From NCBI GenBank assembly GCA_017308135.1, contig JAFKFM010000006.1, forward strand, positions 65,724 to 129,723: 64,000 nucleotides of DNA. The letters are read 5' to 3'. The notes beneath the pieces are model-generated. The model had not been told where the DNA came from. It did not search any database and worked only from the letters and a program-made list of their open reading frames with translations. The first letter of the stretch is position 1. The number at the start of each line of letters is the position of its first letter. The position numbers and the translations under genes are program-made. This DNA comes from Alphaproteobacteria bacterium (lineage in GTDB: Bacteria > Pseudomonadota > Alphaproteobacteria > CACIAM-22H2). Below, piece after piece: positions 35,009-45,310 of the stretch.

Positions 35009-35974
35009 TCACAAGCGCTTGGCCCGTTCCATCGCGGCGACGAGCTGGGCGCGAATGCCCGGCTCCATCGCCGAATGGCCGGCATCGGCGACGACGTGAT
35101 AGCGCGCTTCGGGCCAGGCCTTGGCCAGCAGATCGGCGCTGACGATCGGGCACACCATGTCGTAGCGGCCTTGCACGATCGTACCGGGGATGTGGCGCAT
35201 GCGCGGCACATTGTCGATCAACGCGTTCTCCGCCATGAACAACCCGTTGCGGAAATAATGCGCCTCGATCCGCGCGAGCCCCAGCGCCATGCGATCTTCG
35301 GAGAAAGCCTGCACGGTTTCGGGGCTGGGCAGCAGCGTCGAGCACGAACCTTCGTAAGCGCTCCACGCCCGCGCGGCGGCGAGATGGATGGCGGGATCGG
35401 GGTCGATCAAGCGGCGCCAGTAATTGCCGAGCAGATCGGAACGCTCGTTTTCCGGCAGATGTTCGGCGAAGGCGCGCCACGCCTCGGGGAAGACGTTGCC
35501 GATGCCGTAGAGGAACCATTCGAGTTCCAACTTCCGGCCCAGGAAAATGCCGCGCAACGTCAGCGAGCGCACGCGTTCGGGATGGGTTTGCGCATAAGCC
35601 AGCGCCAGCGTCGAACCCCACGATCCGCCGAACACGTGCCAGCGATCGATGCCCAGATGCAGGCGCAAGCGCTCCATATCCGCAACCAAAAGCGGCGTCG
35701 TGTTGTCGTCGATCGCGCCATGCGGCGTGGATCGCCCCGCCCCGCGCTGGTCGAACACCACGATGCGATAGTGGTAGGGATCGAAGAACCGGCGATGCGC
35801 GGGTGTCGCACCCGCCCCCGGCCCGCCATGCAGGAAAATCACCGGCACGCCGCGGGGATTTCCGCTTTGCTCCCAATACATCGAATGCCGGTCGTCCAGG
35901 CGCAAAAAGCCCGTGCCGTAGGGATCGATGGGCGGAAAAAGATCGGTGCGCGAAGTCGCGTCGGGGGCGGGCAT
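35009..35974 (-). CDS. pip: Proline iminopeptidase
   Basis: 321 aa, typical length for the alpha/beta hydrolase S33 family. It releases N-terminal proline from peptides. Motifs: DDRHSMYWEQSGNPRGVPVI, HGGPGAG, DQRGAGRSTPH, nucleophile GGSWGSTLAL, acid GRYDMVCP and terminal His in AGHSAMEPG. Cytoplasmic. First gene of the pip-small protein-MFS-mltF unit. Confidence 0.95.
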   Translation of the reverse strand: MPAPDATSRTDLFPPIDPYGTGFLRLDDRHSMYWEQSGNPRGVPVIFLHGGPGAGATPAHRRFFDPYHYRIVVFDQRGAGRSTPHGAIDDNTTPLLVADMERLRLHLGIDRWHVFGGSWGSTLALAYAQTHPERVRSLTLRGIFLGRKLELEWFLYGIGNVFPEAWRAFAEHLPENERSDLLGNYWRRLIDPDPAIHLAAARAWSAYEGSCSTLLPSPETVQAFSEDRMALGLARIEAHYFRNGLFMAENALIDNVPRMRHIPGTIVQGRYDMVCPIVSADLLAKAWPEARYHVVADAGHSAMEPGIRAQLVAAMERAKRL

Positions 35975-36066
35975 GACGGGGCACTTTGCGCCCGCGTTCC
36001 GGGCGGGGTCAAGCAGCAGGCAAGGCGTTGACGCGCATGCCTGGAACGCCGCAGAGTCGGGGCCGC

Positions 36067-37587
36067 ATGAACCGCATGAACCGCTTTTACCGCCTTCGCG
36101 GCGCGCTGGTCGCGTCCGCCCTTGCCCTTTCGGCTTTGACGCTGGGCGCTTGCGCGCAAAACCAAGCGACCGGCCGCTCGCAATTCGTCACCATGTCGGC
36201 GGCCGACGAAGCCAAGATCGGCGCCGACGAGCATCCCAAGGTGCTCGAAGCGTTCGGCGGCGCCTATAACAATCCGCGCCTCGCCGCCTATGTGCAGCGC
36301 GTGGGCGAGCAGCTGGCGCGCCGCTCGGAGCTGCCCGATCTCAAATTCACCTTCACGGTGTTGAATTCGGACATCTACAACGCTTTCGCGCTGCCGGGCG
36401 GCTATGTCTACATCACACGCGGCTTGCTGGCGCTGATGGGCAGCGAGGCGGAACTCGCCTCCGTCCTCGGTCACGAGATCGGCCACGTCACCGCGCGCCA
36501 CACGGCCGAGCGCATGGCGCAGACGACCGCCGCGAATATCGGCGCCACGATCTTCTCGATCGGCGTGGCGATCCTCACCGGCTCTGGCGACGCGGGCAAT
36601 CTCGCGGGCCAAGCCTCGGGCGCCATTGCGGGCACGGTGCTCGCCTCCTATTCGCGCGAGCAGGAATTCGAGGCCGACAAGCTCGGCGTGCGCTACATGT
36701 CGGTCGTCGGCTACAACCCCGAGGAAGCGGCCGATATGCTCGCCAAGCTCGGCGAAGGCGCGCGCCTGGAAATGCAGATCGCCGGGCGCTCGCCCGATGA
36801 AGCCGATCAATTCTCGATCATGCAAACCCATCCGCGCACCGCCGATCGCGTGCGCGAAGCTTTGGCCGCCGCGCGCGCGCAAGGTTTGGTCGTGAACGCC
36901 AATCCGCGCGAGAACGTCGAGGAATATTACGCCGCGATCGACGGCATGGCGGTGGGCGGCGATGCCGATGCGGGCTTCGTGAAAGGCCGCATTTTCACCC
37001 ATCCCAAGCTGCGCTTCCGCTTCGAAGCGCCCGAGAAATACCGGCTGAGCGACAGCCAGGACGCGGTGCGCGCCACCGGGCCCGACGGCGCGCAGATCAC
37101 CTTCGACATGCGCCGCGGCCGCGCCACCGATCCCGCGACGTTCCTGACCGGCGAATGGGCGCGCGGCGCGCAGCTTTCGGGCGTGGAGCGCATCACGGTC
37201 AACGGCATGCAAGCCGCGACCGCCGCGACGCGGCTGCAAGGACAGAACGGGGCCGTCGATGCGCGGCTGGTCGCGATCCGCATGCCGGACGGCACGTATT
37301 TCCGCATCCTGTTCCTCGCCCCGCCGCAGGTGATGGCGCGCGAACAAGAAGGGTTCCGGCGCACGACCTATTCGGTGCGTTCGCTGACCGCGCAGGAAGC
37401 GCAAGCGGCCGAGCCATTGCGCATCCGCCTGGTGCGCGCCGCCGCCGGCGATAATTTCGACTCGCTCGCGCGCCGCATGACGGCGAATGACGGATTCGAG
37501 CGCGAGCGTTTCCGCATCATCAACGGGATGCGCGAAGGCGAAGCGCCGGTCGCCGGGCGGCTCTACAAAATCGTCGCGGAGCGCTGA
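36067..37587 (+). CDS. M48-family metalloprotease lipoprotein
   Basis: 506 aa. Lipoprotein signal with lipobox LGAC and lipidated Cys29. Zinc motif HEIGH at residues 136-140, and the third ligand in EQEFEADKLG. BepA/LoiP-like protease domain to about residue 300. The C-terminal region ends in AAGDNFDSLARRMTA, similar to a LysM-like module. Likely periplasmic envelope quality control. Start MNRMNRF is preferred, since upstream codons overlap the divergent pip promoter area. Confidence 0.88.
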   Translation: MNRMNRFYRLRGALVASALALSALTLGACAQNQATGRSQFVTMSAADEAKIGADEHPKVLEAFGGAYNNPRLAAYVQRVGEQLARRSELPDLKFTFTVLNSDIYNAFALPGGYVYITRGLLALMGSEAELASVLGHEIGHVTARHTAERMAQTTAANIGATIFSIGVAILTGSGDAGNLAGQASGAIAGTVLASYSREQEFEADKLGVRYMSVVGYNPEEAADMLAKLGEGARLEMQIAGRSPDEADQFSIMQTHPRTADRVREALAAARAQGLVVNANPRENVEEYYAAIDGMAVGGDADAGFVKGRIFTHPKLRFRFEAPEKYRLSDSQDAVRATGPDGAQITFDMRRGRATDPATFLTGEWARGAQLSGVERITVNGMQAATAATRLQGQNGAVDARLVAIRMPDGTYFRILFLAPPQVMAREQEGFRRTTYSVRSLTAQEAQAAEPLRIRLVRAAAGDNFDSLARRMTANDGFERERFRIINGMREGEAPVAGRLYKIVAER

Positions 37588-37606
37588 GCCCCGTTCGGCC
37601 GCCAAT

Positions 37607-37653
37607 CGTCGAACACCTCATGGTGAGCTTGTCGAACCATAAGGCGTTCGACG
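37607..37653. repeat. REP-like extragenic palindrome
   Basis: Two-part stem: CGTCGAAC/GTTCGACG outside, CCTCATGGT/ACCATAAGG inside (one mismatch), with an 11-base loop GAGCTTGTCGA. It lies in the 256-bp gap after the M48 gene. The CTCATGGTGAGCTTGTCGAA type of sequence is familiar as a dispersed repeat in alphaproteobacteria (from memory, not checked). No gene is otherwise supported between 37588 and 37843. Confidence 0.75.
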
Positions 37654-37843
37654 CCTCTGGTTGTTTTTCTCTGAATTTCATCGTTGACTTTACGTTCTCC
37701 GTGGACTAGTTTTGTACTCATGCGATCTGCCCGGCCTATTCGGGGGCATTTCGCCACGTGGTTTCATCCTGCTGGGTCTCTCATGTCGTCGTAAACCTTG
37801 TGCCGGCGCATCCGCGTTGGCCGCAATCGCGGAGTTTTGCCCG

Positions 37844-39544
37844 ATGTCTGCCCTGCCCCGCCCGTTCGAAATGTCCGACGACGATTACGGCGTCCCGTTC
37901 CAGATGCCGGGGAATTCGTCGTCGTTCTTCGATTTGGATAGCGATGTCGGGTTGGGCTTTCCCACCCGCCGCGCCGACAACATCAAGGTCCAGACGATTC
38001 TCGGCAATGCCGGGGATCTCGACCTCGCCAAGACCGACGGCCCCACCGGCTGGGGGCTCTATACGCTCGACGACGCGATCCGCGGTTATCAGAAGCGCAA
38101 CGATCTGAAGGTCGATGGCTGGCTGCGGCCGAGCGGGCCGACGATTTCCAAAATGCGCGACCAGTTTGGTACGACATTGGGCAAGTATCCGGCCCCCAGC
38201 CCGCGCGAGGTCGACGCGCATCACGACCGCCTCGCCCAAGGCGAGCCCGGCTTGCTGAACGGGACTTACGGCGAATTGAAACTCGCGCCGATCCCCGGCC
38301 TGCCGGCGCCGGACGCGGACATGACCGGGTCGAACCGCTCGATGGCCGACTATCTCCAGCGCCATCGCAGCGGTTTGGCAGACGCGCCCGAGACGCTCGC
38401 GGCTTATGTCCGCAATCAGGGCCTACCCGGCATCGTCCAGGCGCGCGACTTCGTGAACCAATGGGACCAGACCAAGCCCGGCCAGGGCGGCGACGCGATC
38501 CGCGCGATCCTGTCGGCGCTGGGCGACGCGCCCGACCTGCAACGCCAATTCTTTGGCGGCCCGATCGCCAATAACCAACCGATCGGGATTCGCATTGGCG
38601 ATATGCGCGGCGAAATCAGCGATCTGGTGCATCGCCCCGGCGAAGATAAAGGCGTCGCAACACCGCTACCCCATCGCCCCGGCGAAGAAGGCCCGGCAGT
38701 CCGCCAGCCTTACGCGCCCTTGCCGCCGCTGTCGCGCGACGGGCTGCTCGATCCCGAGTACATCAAGGCGTTCAGCGAGCGCTTGGACGCCAAGCGCGCG
38801 TTCGAGGAACAAGAGCGCGCCAACGCCGTCTACGACGACGGCTTGCTCGACGCCAACAACTGGCCATCGCATTTGCGCGCCCGCTTGCTCGGCGATGCGC
38901 CGGTCAACGACGATACGAACCGGAACTTCAGTGGGAACGACCGGCTGCAGCTCGCCGATGCGCCGGAAGCGACAGACGAGAACGACGCCACGCCGGTTCA
39001 GATCGCGCAGGCACCGGATACCGAGGATGGACAACTCGCTCAAGCAAGCGATGCCCCGCCGGAGAGGAATCGCGCGGCGGCCGTCCCCGATCTCGACGAT
39101 CTCGTGCGACAGGCGCAATCGTCAAAACGCTGGTTTGGCGAAAGCAAGGAATGCGTCGGCTTGGTGAAGAAGGCGGCGAATCTTGGCCATACATCGACCT
39201 GGCGCGCGGGCGACGCGATCAAGGCGACCGACGATCCCCCGCTGAAACCCGGCACCGCGATCGCTACGTTCCGCCCCGATAAGAACGGCGACATCCGCTA
39301 TCCGCAGGATCGCGACAAGCCCGGAGAACCGCGCACCCGCCGTCACGCGGGGGTCTTCATGGGGTATGGCGAGCAAGGCGATCGGAAAGGTATTTTTGTT
39401 CTCGATCAGTTTAACGGAAGCGCCAGAGATCCGGCGCGAGATCAAGGACAAGCCCGGGTTCGCTTCTATCCCTTCGAGCGTCGGCAAGGCGAAGGTGGTT
39501 ATAGCGCAGGTGAATTTTCGGCAATCCGCGCTAAACACCCATAG
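37844..39544 (+). CDS. BPSL0067-like amidase with long N-terminal region (candidate effector)
   Basis: 566 aa. The N-terminal part (residues about 45-110) resembles a peptidoglycan-binding module (YTLDDAIRGYQKRNDLKVDG). A long Pro/Ala/Asp-rich linker follows. The C-terminal 140 residues have KECVGLVKKAANLG (catalytic-type Cys), RRHAGVFMGY (His) and IFVLDQF, matching the BPSL0067/NlpC-P60-like amidase family often linked to type VI effectors. No signal peptide, consistent with a cytoplasmic start for secretion-system export. Two small exported proteins follow, the first STY0300-like and possibly an immunity protein. Confidence 0.7.
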   Translation: MSALPRPFEMSDDDYGVPFQMPGNSSSFFDLDSDVGLGFPTRRADNIKVQTILGNAGDLDLAKTDGPTGWGLYTLDDAIRGYQKRNDLKVDGWLRPSGPTISKMRDQFGTTLGKYPAPSPREVDAHHDRLAQGEPGLLNGTYGELKLAPIPGLPAPDADMTGSNRSMADYLQRHRSGLADAPETLAAYVRNQGLPGIVQARDFVNQWDQTKPGQGGDAIRAILSALGDAPDLQRQFFGGPIANNQPIGIRIGDMRGEISDLVHRPGEDKGVATPLPHRPGEEGPAVRQPYAPLPPLSRDGLLDPEYIKAFSERLDAKRAFEEQERANAVYDDGLLDANNWPSHLRARLLGDAPVNDDTNRNFSGNDRLQLADAPEATDENDATPVQIAQAPDTEDGQLAQASDAPPERNRAAAVPDLDDLVRQAQSSKRWFGESKECVGLVKKAANLGHTSTWRAGDAIKATDDPPLKPGTAIATFRPDKNGDIRYPQDRDKPGEPRTRRHAGVFMGYGEQGDRKGIFVLDQFNGSARDPARDQGQARVRFYPFERRQGEGGYSAGEFSAIRAKHP

Positions 39545-39555
39545 AGGACGATACG

Positions 39556-39978
39556 ATGTTTAAATTAGCGACGATCGTTCTAGGTGGCTTATTGGCGGCA
39601 ACTTTACAGCCATCGATTTGCGAGGCGGCTGAAGTCGTGACGCGTTGCCCACCAGCTTCACCGATAGATGGAAAATCGCCGTTGCACGACGTCACCTTGC
39701 TGCACTTTGGCGACGTGCCGCTCGGTGGTGGTATCGAGACAGCGTTGGCGATCGAGGATTCGCGCCACAGTTACGATCTTGTCGAAATGGAAGCATCTGA
39801 TTTCCGTCATGCAGCTCTGGAGTGCACGTATGGCGAGATCGAAGCGGAAATAACACAAATCGTTAAAGTGCCGATCCCTGGCCTTCTGCTTCGCTGCGAA
39901 AGTATCAGTCGGCGTGTCTCGGCACATGACCGGGAATGGGATTTGGAGCGCTACTGGTGCACATCGCGGGTCGAATGA
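39556..39978 (+). CDS. Exported Cys-containing protein, STY0300-like (possible immunity)
   Basis: 140 aa. Signal peptide MFKLATIVLGGLLAATLQPS with cleavage after CEAA-like. The mature part starts VVTRCPPASPIDGKSPL and has several Cys residues (RCPP, ALECTY, LLRCES, YWCTS), likely in disulfides. The pattern resembles STY0300-family proteins. Starts 11 bp after the amidase stop. A periplasmic immunity protein for the amidase is inferred from position, not shown. Confidence 0.6.
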   Translation: MFKLATIVLGGLLAATLQPSICEAAEVVTRCPPASPIDGKSPLHDVTLLHFGDVPLGGGIETALAIEDSRHSYDLVEMEASDFRHAALECTYGEIEAEITQIVKVPIPGLLLRCESISRRVSAHDREWDLERYWCTSRVE

Positions 39979-40019
39979 TGCGTGGCGAGCGATCGAGACG
40001 CGACTGAGGGAGTTCGGCA

Positions 40020-40685
40020 ATGTCCGCTATCGCTAGAATCTTGTTCTGCGCCATCACGCTCGTTCTTGCCGGCGCGGCGATGGCGGAGGAGAAGATCGAG
40101 CCCCCGCCGTATCCGAGAGAGAAGCCGGATATCCTCGATCCTCTTATCCCGCAACCCGACATTGATGAGTTGCGTCTTCGCCCGGCCGGCAATACGCCCG
40201 ACGGGAAGATCGTGCGGACGTATCTTGTGACCGCAGAGGGCAAGCGGTTTTGGCAAGGCTCGGTGATCGGTGATCTCGGATTGAAGGGCATTTCGATTCT
40301 CATCGGTCGCCACCGCATCACCGGCGCCAAGCAGCCCGATCTCGTGTTCATGCTCGTGCCAACGAACGAGCCGGAGTATGGGGTCTACGGGCCGCTCGGT
40401 TGGGACGCAGCCGCGCTAGTAAAGCGCGACGGTAAATGGCGCATAGCCGTTTCAATGAGCGGCTATGGCGACAGGAAATCGGGGGTGATTTTGGTCCCGA
40501 CCGAACCGATCTGGGGCACGTTCCCGGACCCGGATGATAAGGTGACCGGATTCGGACCGATCTTCCAAGTGCCGCCGTCGCGCGACGGGCGTCCGACAAT
40601 GATCAATAACGAGAACGGCGTTTTTTGGGATGGCCAGGAATGGCAGTTTTTCTGTTGGCGCCATTGCACCGAGGGGACGGGATAA
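40020..40685 (+). CDS. Exported hypothetical protein
   Basis: 221 aa. Signal peptide MSAIARILFCAITLVLAGAA, then EEKIEPPPYPREKPDILDPL. A beta-rich single domain with Trp and Gly follows, ending in WQFFCWRHCTEGTG. Not recognised. Third gene after the amidase, in the same direction, 41 bp downstream; may be part of the effector-associated unit. Confidence 0.7.
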   Translation: MSAIARILFCAITLVLAGAAMAEEKIEPPPYPREKPDILDPLIPQPDIDELRLRPAGNTPDGKIVRTYLVTAEGKRFWQGSVIGDLGLKGISILIGRHRITGAKQPDLVFMLVPTNEPEYGVYGPLGWDAAALVKRDGKWRIAVSMSGYGDRKSGVILVPTEPIWGTFPDPDDKVTGFGPIFQVPPSRDGRPTMINNENGVFWDGQEWQFFCWRHCTEGTG

Positions 40686-40691
40686 CCGGCC

Positions 40692-42107
40692 CTAATACGC
40701 GTTTTCCTTGCCGAGCACGGCGATCGGCGTCAGCGCCAGGATCTTCAGATCGAAGATCAGCGACCAATTATCGATGTAGTAAAGGTCGAACTGCACGCGC
40801 CGGCGCATCTTCTCGGGCGTGTCGGTTTCGCCGCGCAAGCCGTTGACCTGCGCCCAGCCGGTGATGCCCGGCTTCACGCGGTGACGAGCGAGATAATCGT
40901 CGATGATCTTGGCGTATTGCTCGTTGTGTGCCACCGCGTGCGGGCGCGGGCCGACCAGCGACATGTCGCCCTTCAGCACGTTCAAAAGCTGCGGCAATTC
41001 GTCGAGCGAGGTCTTGCGCAGGAAACGGCCCACGCGCGTCACGCGCGGATCGTCGCGCGTCGCCTGAGGCACGTGCGGCGCCTCGACGCGGCCGTGATAC
41101 ATCGAGCGGAATTTGTAGACAACGATCGGGTTGTTCGCGAAGCCGTAGCGCGGCTGGCGGAACAGGATCGGCCCCGGGCTGTTGAGCTTGATGGCGAGCG
41201 CCACCAGCGCGAGCACCGGCGACAGCAGCACGAGAAGGATGGCGCCCAGCACGCGATCTTCGAGCGCCTTCAGCACCAGGCTCCAGCCCGAGAGCGGGCG
41301 CTCGAGCACCGACAACATCGGAATGCCGGCGATGGCGTGGAAACCGCGCGCGGGCAGATAGGTGCCGATGTAATCGGGGCAGAGCTTCACGTCGACCGGC
41401 ACGGTCTTAAGCTTCTTGATGAGTTCCTGCAGATCCGACGACGCCTGCCACGGCATCGCGACGATGATCGCGTCGACCGCCCCGGTCTTCGAATGCGCGA
41501 TCAGATCGTCGACCGTGCCCGCGACCTTGTGGCCTTCGAGTTCCGGCGGCAGCCGGTCCTTGCGATCGTCGAACACGCCGATGATCCGGTATTCATGCGT
41601 ATCGACATCGGCGAGATGTTTGAGGAACGCGCGGCCCATCTCGCCCGCGCCGATCACCGCGACGTTCTGCGCAAGGCGCCCGTCGACGCGCCATTTGTCG
41701 AGCTGGAGCAGCAGCAGCAGGCGCACCAGGATCAGCGCGCCGAAGCCGAGCGCGAACCAGCCGATCATGAAGGCGCGACTGAAAGCGACCGAGGTCTGGG
41801 TGAAATAGGCGAGCGCGATCAGGCTCGCCATCACCGCCGTCCACGCCATCGCGATTTTGCCGAACTGGCTGGCGAGGCGCGACAGATTGGCGAAGACGTA
41901 AAGCCGCGCGAGCTGGAAAAAATTCGCGGCCAGAATCACCGCCGCCAGCACGGCGATCAGATAGAGATCGGGCAGCGACCAGGAATCGTGACGCGCCCAA
42001 TACGCGACGATTGCGGCCAAAGCGACCGCACCCAGATCGGCCGCCCGCAACGCCCCCAGCACGAGGGTTTGCAGATCGGCCGCAACGACGGCGTTTTTAC
42101 GTTTCAT
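40692..42107 (-). CDS. Undecaprenyl-phosphate glycosylphosphotransferase (WcaJ/PssZ type)
   Basis: 471 aa. Four or so N-terminal membrane helices, a CoA_binding_3-like nucleotide fold ([18 protein letters not shown]), another membrane helix near residue 285 ([20 protein letters not shown]) and the catalytic bacterial transferase domain. That domain has [36 protein letters not shown] and [16 protein letters not shown]. Starts polysaccharide repeat synthesis by transferring a sugar-1-phosphate to undecaprenyl phosphate. Start MKRKNA is chosen over longer frames. A nearby UXS gene supports exopolysaccharide context. Confidence 0.93.
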   Translation of the reverse strand: MKRKNAVVAADLQTLVLGALRAADLGAVALAAIVAYWARHDSWSLPDLYLIAVLAAVILAANFFQLARLYVFANLSRLASQFGKIAMAWTAVMASLIALAYFTQTSVAFSRAFMIGWFALGFGALILVRLLLLLQLDKWRVDGRLAQNVAVIGAGEMGRAFLKHLADVDTHEYRIIGVFDDRKDRLPPELEGHKVAGTVDDLIAHSKTGAVDAIIVAMPWQASSDLQELIKKLKTVPVDVKLCPDYIGTYLPARGFHAIAGIPMLSVLERPLSGWSLVLKALEDRVLGAILLVLLSPVLALVALAIKLNSPGPILFRQPRYGFANNPIVVYKFRSMYHGRVEAPHVPQATRDDPRVTRVGRFLRKTSLDELPQLLNVLKGDMSLVGPRPHAVAHNEQYAKIIDDYLARHRVKPGITGWAQVNGLRGETDTPEKMRRRVQFDLYYIDNWSLIFDLKILALTPIAVLGKENAY

Positions 42108-42228
42108 ACCAATGTGTTGCCCGAGTATCGGGGAGTGCGAAGCGGGCGCGAGCATAGGGCAAATCTCCGTGCCACGAAAGCGTCGTCTCGGGACAGAACG
42201 GTTGAGAGGGGTGTAGGCTTCCACGGCG

Positions 42229-42837
42229 ATGTTTCCGGAAGGCGATGATCCGCTCCTGCTTTGGGGGCTCTTGATCGTGCTGGGCTTGGCCGTGGGCCAG
42301 GCGCTGCGCTTGCGGTTGATGGCGCGCGCCGAGGCCAAGGCCGCCGCCGAAAGCGAAACCGAGGAAATCCGCATCGTTCGCCGCCAGCCGCTGCGTCCCG
42401 CCGTCGCCGGGCCCCGGACGACCGGATCGGTGCCCTTCGCCGCCAACGCCTCGGGGGCCGCCCCCGATCCCGAGGAAACCGTCCGGCGCCTCGCCCGCAC
42501 GCTGATGAACTTGGCCGCCAAGCGCGATCCGCGCTCGGCCGCGATGGCGCGCCGCGCCTCGGCCCGCGTCACGGCTTTGGCCGCCGCCCACGGGATCGGC
42601 GGGCCGGATGTCGAACGCGCGGCGATGGCCGCGATGCTGGTGAAGCTCGGCCCCGCCGCGTTGCCGCCGTCCTTGCAGGTCGACGGGCCCGTCGGCGCCT
42701 TTCCGAGCGAGATCATGGATCACGCGCGCCTGGACGGGCCGATCCCCGAACTGGTACGTGCCGTGCGCGACGGCGCTTCGGTGCCGCCGCATTTGGAAAA
42801 ACATGTCGCCCTTATCCGCGCGGCGATCGAGAACTGA
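42229..42837 (+). CDS. Membrane-anchored hypothetical protein
   Basis: 202 aa. One N-terminal membrane helix (LLLWGLLIVLGLAVGQAL), a charged linker, then a helical Ala-rich cytoplasmic domain (residues about 80-200). No family recognised. Stop is one base before the phosphatase start codon, so the two are cotranscribed. Confidence 0.65.
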   Translation: MFPEGDDPLLLWGLLIVLGLAVGQALRLRLMARAEAKAAAESETEEIRIVRRQPLRPAVAGPRTTGSVPFAANASGAAPDPEETVRRLARTLMNLAAKRDPRSAAMARRASARVTALAAAHGIGGPDVERAAMAAMLVKLGPAALPPSLQVDGPVGAFPSEIMDHARLDGPIPELVRAVRDGASVPPHLEKHVALIRAAIEN

Positions 42838-42838
42838 G

Positions 42839-43555
42839 ATGCTCCCCGACGATACCGTCATCTACGCCGTCGGCGACGTGCATGGCTATGCCGATATCCT
42901 CGACACGCTGCATGATCGCATCCGCGAGGATGCGGCCAAACGCGATGCCACGCGCCGCGTGCTGATCCATCTGGGCGACTATGTCGATCGCGGCCCGGAC
43001 TCGAAGGGCGTGCTGGAACGCTTGACGCGCGATTGGCCGGGCTTCGAGCGCGCCGATCTGATGGGCAATCACGAAGCCCTGATGCTCGATTTCATCGACG
43101 ACACGCGCGAGCCCGATTTGTGGTTCCGCAACGGCGGGCTGGAGACGATGGAAAGCTACGGCGTCGCCCGGAACCTTTCCCCGGCCGAGCAGCGCGCCGG
43201 CCTGACCGCCGCCTTGGGCGAAGCGGGCCTTGCCCAGCTGCGCGCCCTCAAAAGCCATCACCGGGTCGGCGGCTATTTCTTCGCCCATGCCGGGGTGCGC
43301 CCCGGCGTGCCGCTGGACGCCCAATCGCCGCTGGACCTGATGTGGATCCGCGAGGCCTTTTGGGGCGAAGAATTCGACCCCGGGGCGGTGGTCGTCCACG
43401 GCCACACGATTCGTCCGGAACCCCAGGATTTCCGGCATCGGATCGGCATCGATCTGGGCGTTTACCGCAACTTCCGGCTAGGGGCGGCCGTACTGCACGG
43501 CAGCCGCCGGGAATTCCTGATCGTCGAAGACGTTGTACGTCAAGCCCGGTCCTGA
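42839..43555 (+). CDS. Calcineurin-like metallophosphoesterase (PPP-type)
   Basis: 238 aa. Complete PPP signature: [34 protein letters not shown], then [11 protein letters not shown] and VVHGHTIRP. Two-metal active site in the cytoplasm, acting on phosphoproteins or small phosphate esters. Resembles serine/threonine phosphatases of the bacterial PrpA/PrpB type. Precedes the UXS gene by 38 bp in the same direction. Confidence 0.92.
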   Translation: MLPDDTVIYAVGDVHGYADILDTLHDRIREDAAKRDATRRVLIHLGDYVDRGPDSKGVLERLTRDWPGFERADLMGNHEALMLDFIDDTREPDLWFRNGGLETMESYGVARNLSPAEQRAGLTAALGEAGLAQLRALKSHHRVGGYFFAHAGVRPGVPLDAQSPLDLMWIREAFWGEEFDPGAVVVHGHTIRPEPQDFRHRIGIDLGVYRNFRLGAAVLHGSRREFLIVEDVVRQARS

Positions 43556-43593
43556 TATCCGGGCACGGCATTAAACCCGAAGGGTTTCCGAAC

Positions 43594-44574
<981 letters not shown>

Positions 44575-44575
44575 T

Positions 44576-45310
44576 CTAGAATTCGACGACCTTGCCGTCG
44601 TCGGCGGTTTCGCAAGCGGTCTCGCCCAAGCGCGCGAGCAACTCCGCGCTCATATGCGTGAGGATCGTGCGCTTGGCGCCGATCTCGGCCAGACGCGCTT
44701 CCAGCGTGCGCCAGTCGAGATGGTATTTGACCTTCTTGTCGAAGAAATACGCCTCGCACACGAATAGATCGGCGTTCTTCGCCGCCGGGATCAGCGTATC
44801 GACCCATTCGGTATCGCCCGAATAGCAGAACACCTTGCCGTCGGCTTCGATGCGATAGGCGTAAGGCGGCCCGCCCGACCAATGCACCACCTCGAACGGC
44901 GTCGCCGTGAACCCCGCCACGTCGTGCGGCGTTTCGGGCGACAGCTCGGCGATCGAGAGTTCGTAAGGGCGCTTGGCTTGGGTCGAGCCCGGAAAGAAAT
45001 TCTCGCACGCCTCCAGCAGGCGCTTCTCGAATCCCGGCGGACCGTAGAGCTTCAACGGCCGCGCGCGCTTGGTGACGAGCTGCGCGTCGAGCAGGAAGAA
45101 CGGCAAGCCGCCGAAATGATCGCCGTGCAGATGCGTGACGAGCACGGCGTCGATCGTCGCCGGATCGATTCCGAATTTTCGGATCGCGATCATCGACGAT
45201 GCACCACAATCGACCAGGATGCGTTTGGCGCCGCTTTCCAGCAGGATACAGGTGTTGAACCGGCCGCCGGAGCCGAACGCGTCACCCGATCCCAGAAACG
45301 TCAGCTTCAT
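44576..45310 (-). CDS. MBL-fold metallohydrolase, RNase Z-like
   Basis: 244 aa. MKLTFLGSGDAFGSGGRFNT start and zinc motif VTHLHGDHFGGLPF, then YSGDTEW and LTHMSAE. Resembles the RNase Z/phosphoribosyl-phosphodiesterase group but is shorter than tRNase Z and lacks its flexible arm, so tRNA processing is unlikely. Start overlaps the upstream membrane-protein stop (ATGA). Confidence 0.88.
   Translation of the reverse strand: MKLTFLGSGDAFGSGGRFNTCILLESGAKRILVDCGASSMIAIRKFGIDPATIDAVLVTHLHGDHFGGLPFFLLDAQLVTKRARPLKLYGPPGFEKRLLEACENFFPGSTQAKRPYELSIAELSPETPHDVAGFTATPFEVVHWSGGPPYAYRIEADGKVFCYSGDTEWVDTLIPAAKNADLFVCEAYFFDKKVKYHLDWRTLEARLAEIGAKRTILTHMSAELLARLGETACETADDGKVVEF

Noticed and set aside
35839-37605. 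588-codon frame antisense to the M48 protease
   Set aside because: Arg/His/Ala-rich translation without a fold; the plus-strand M48 gene has clear motifs.
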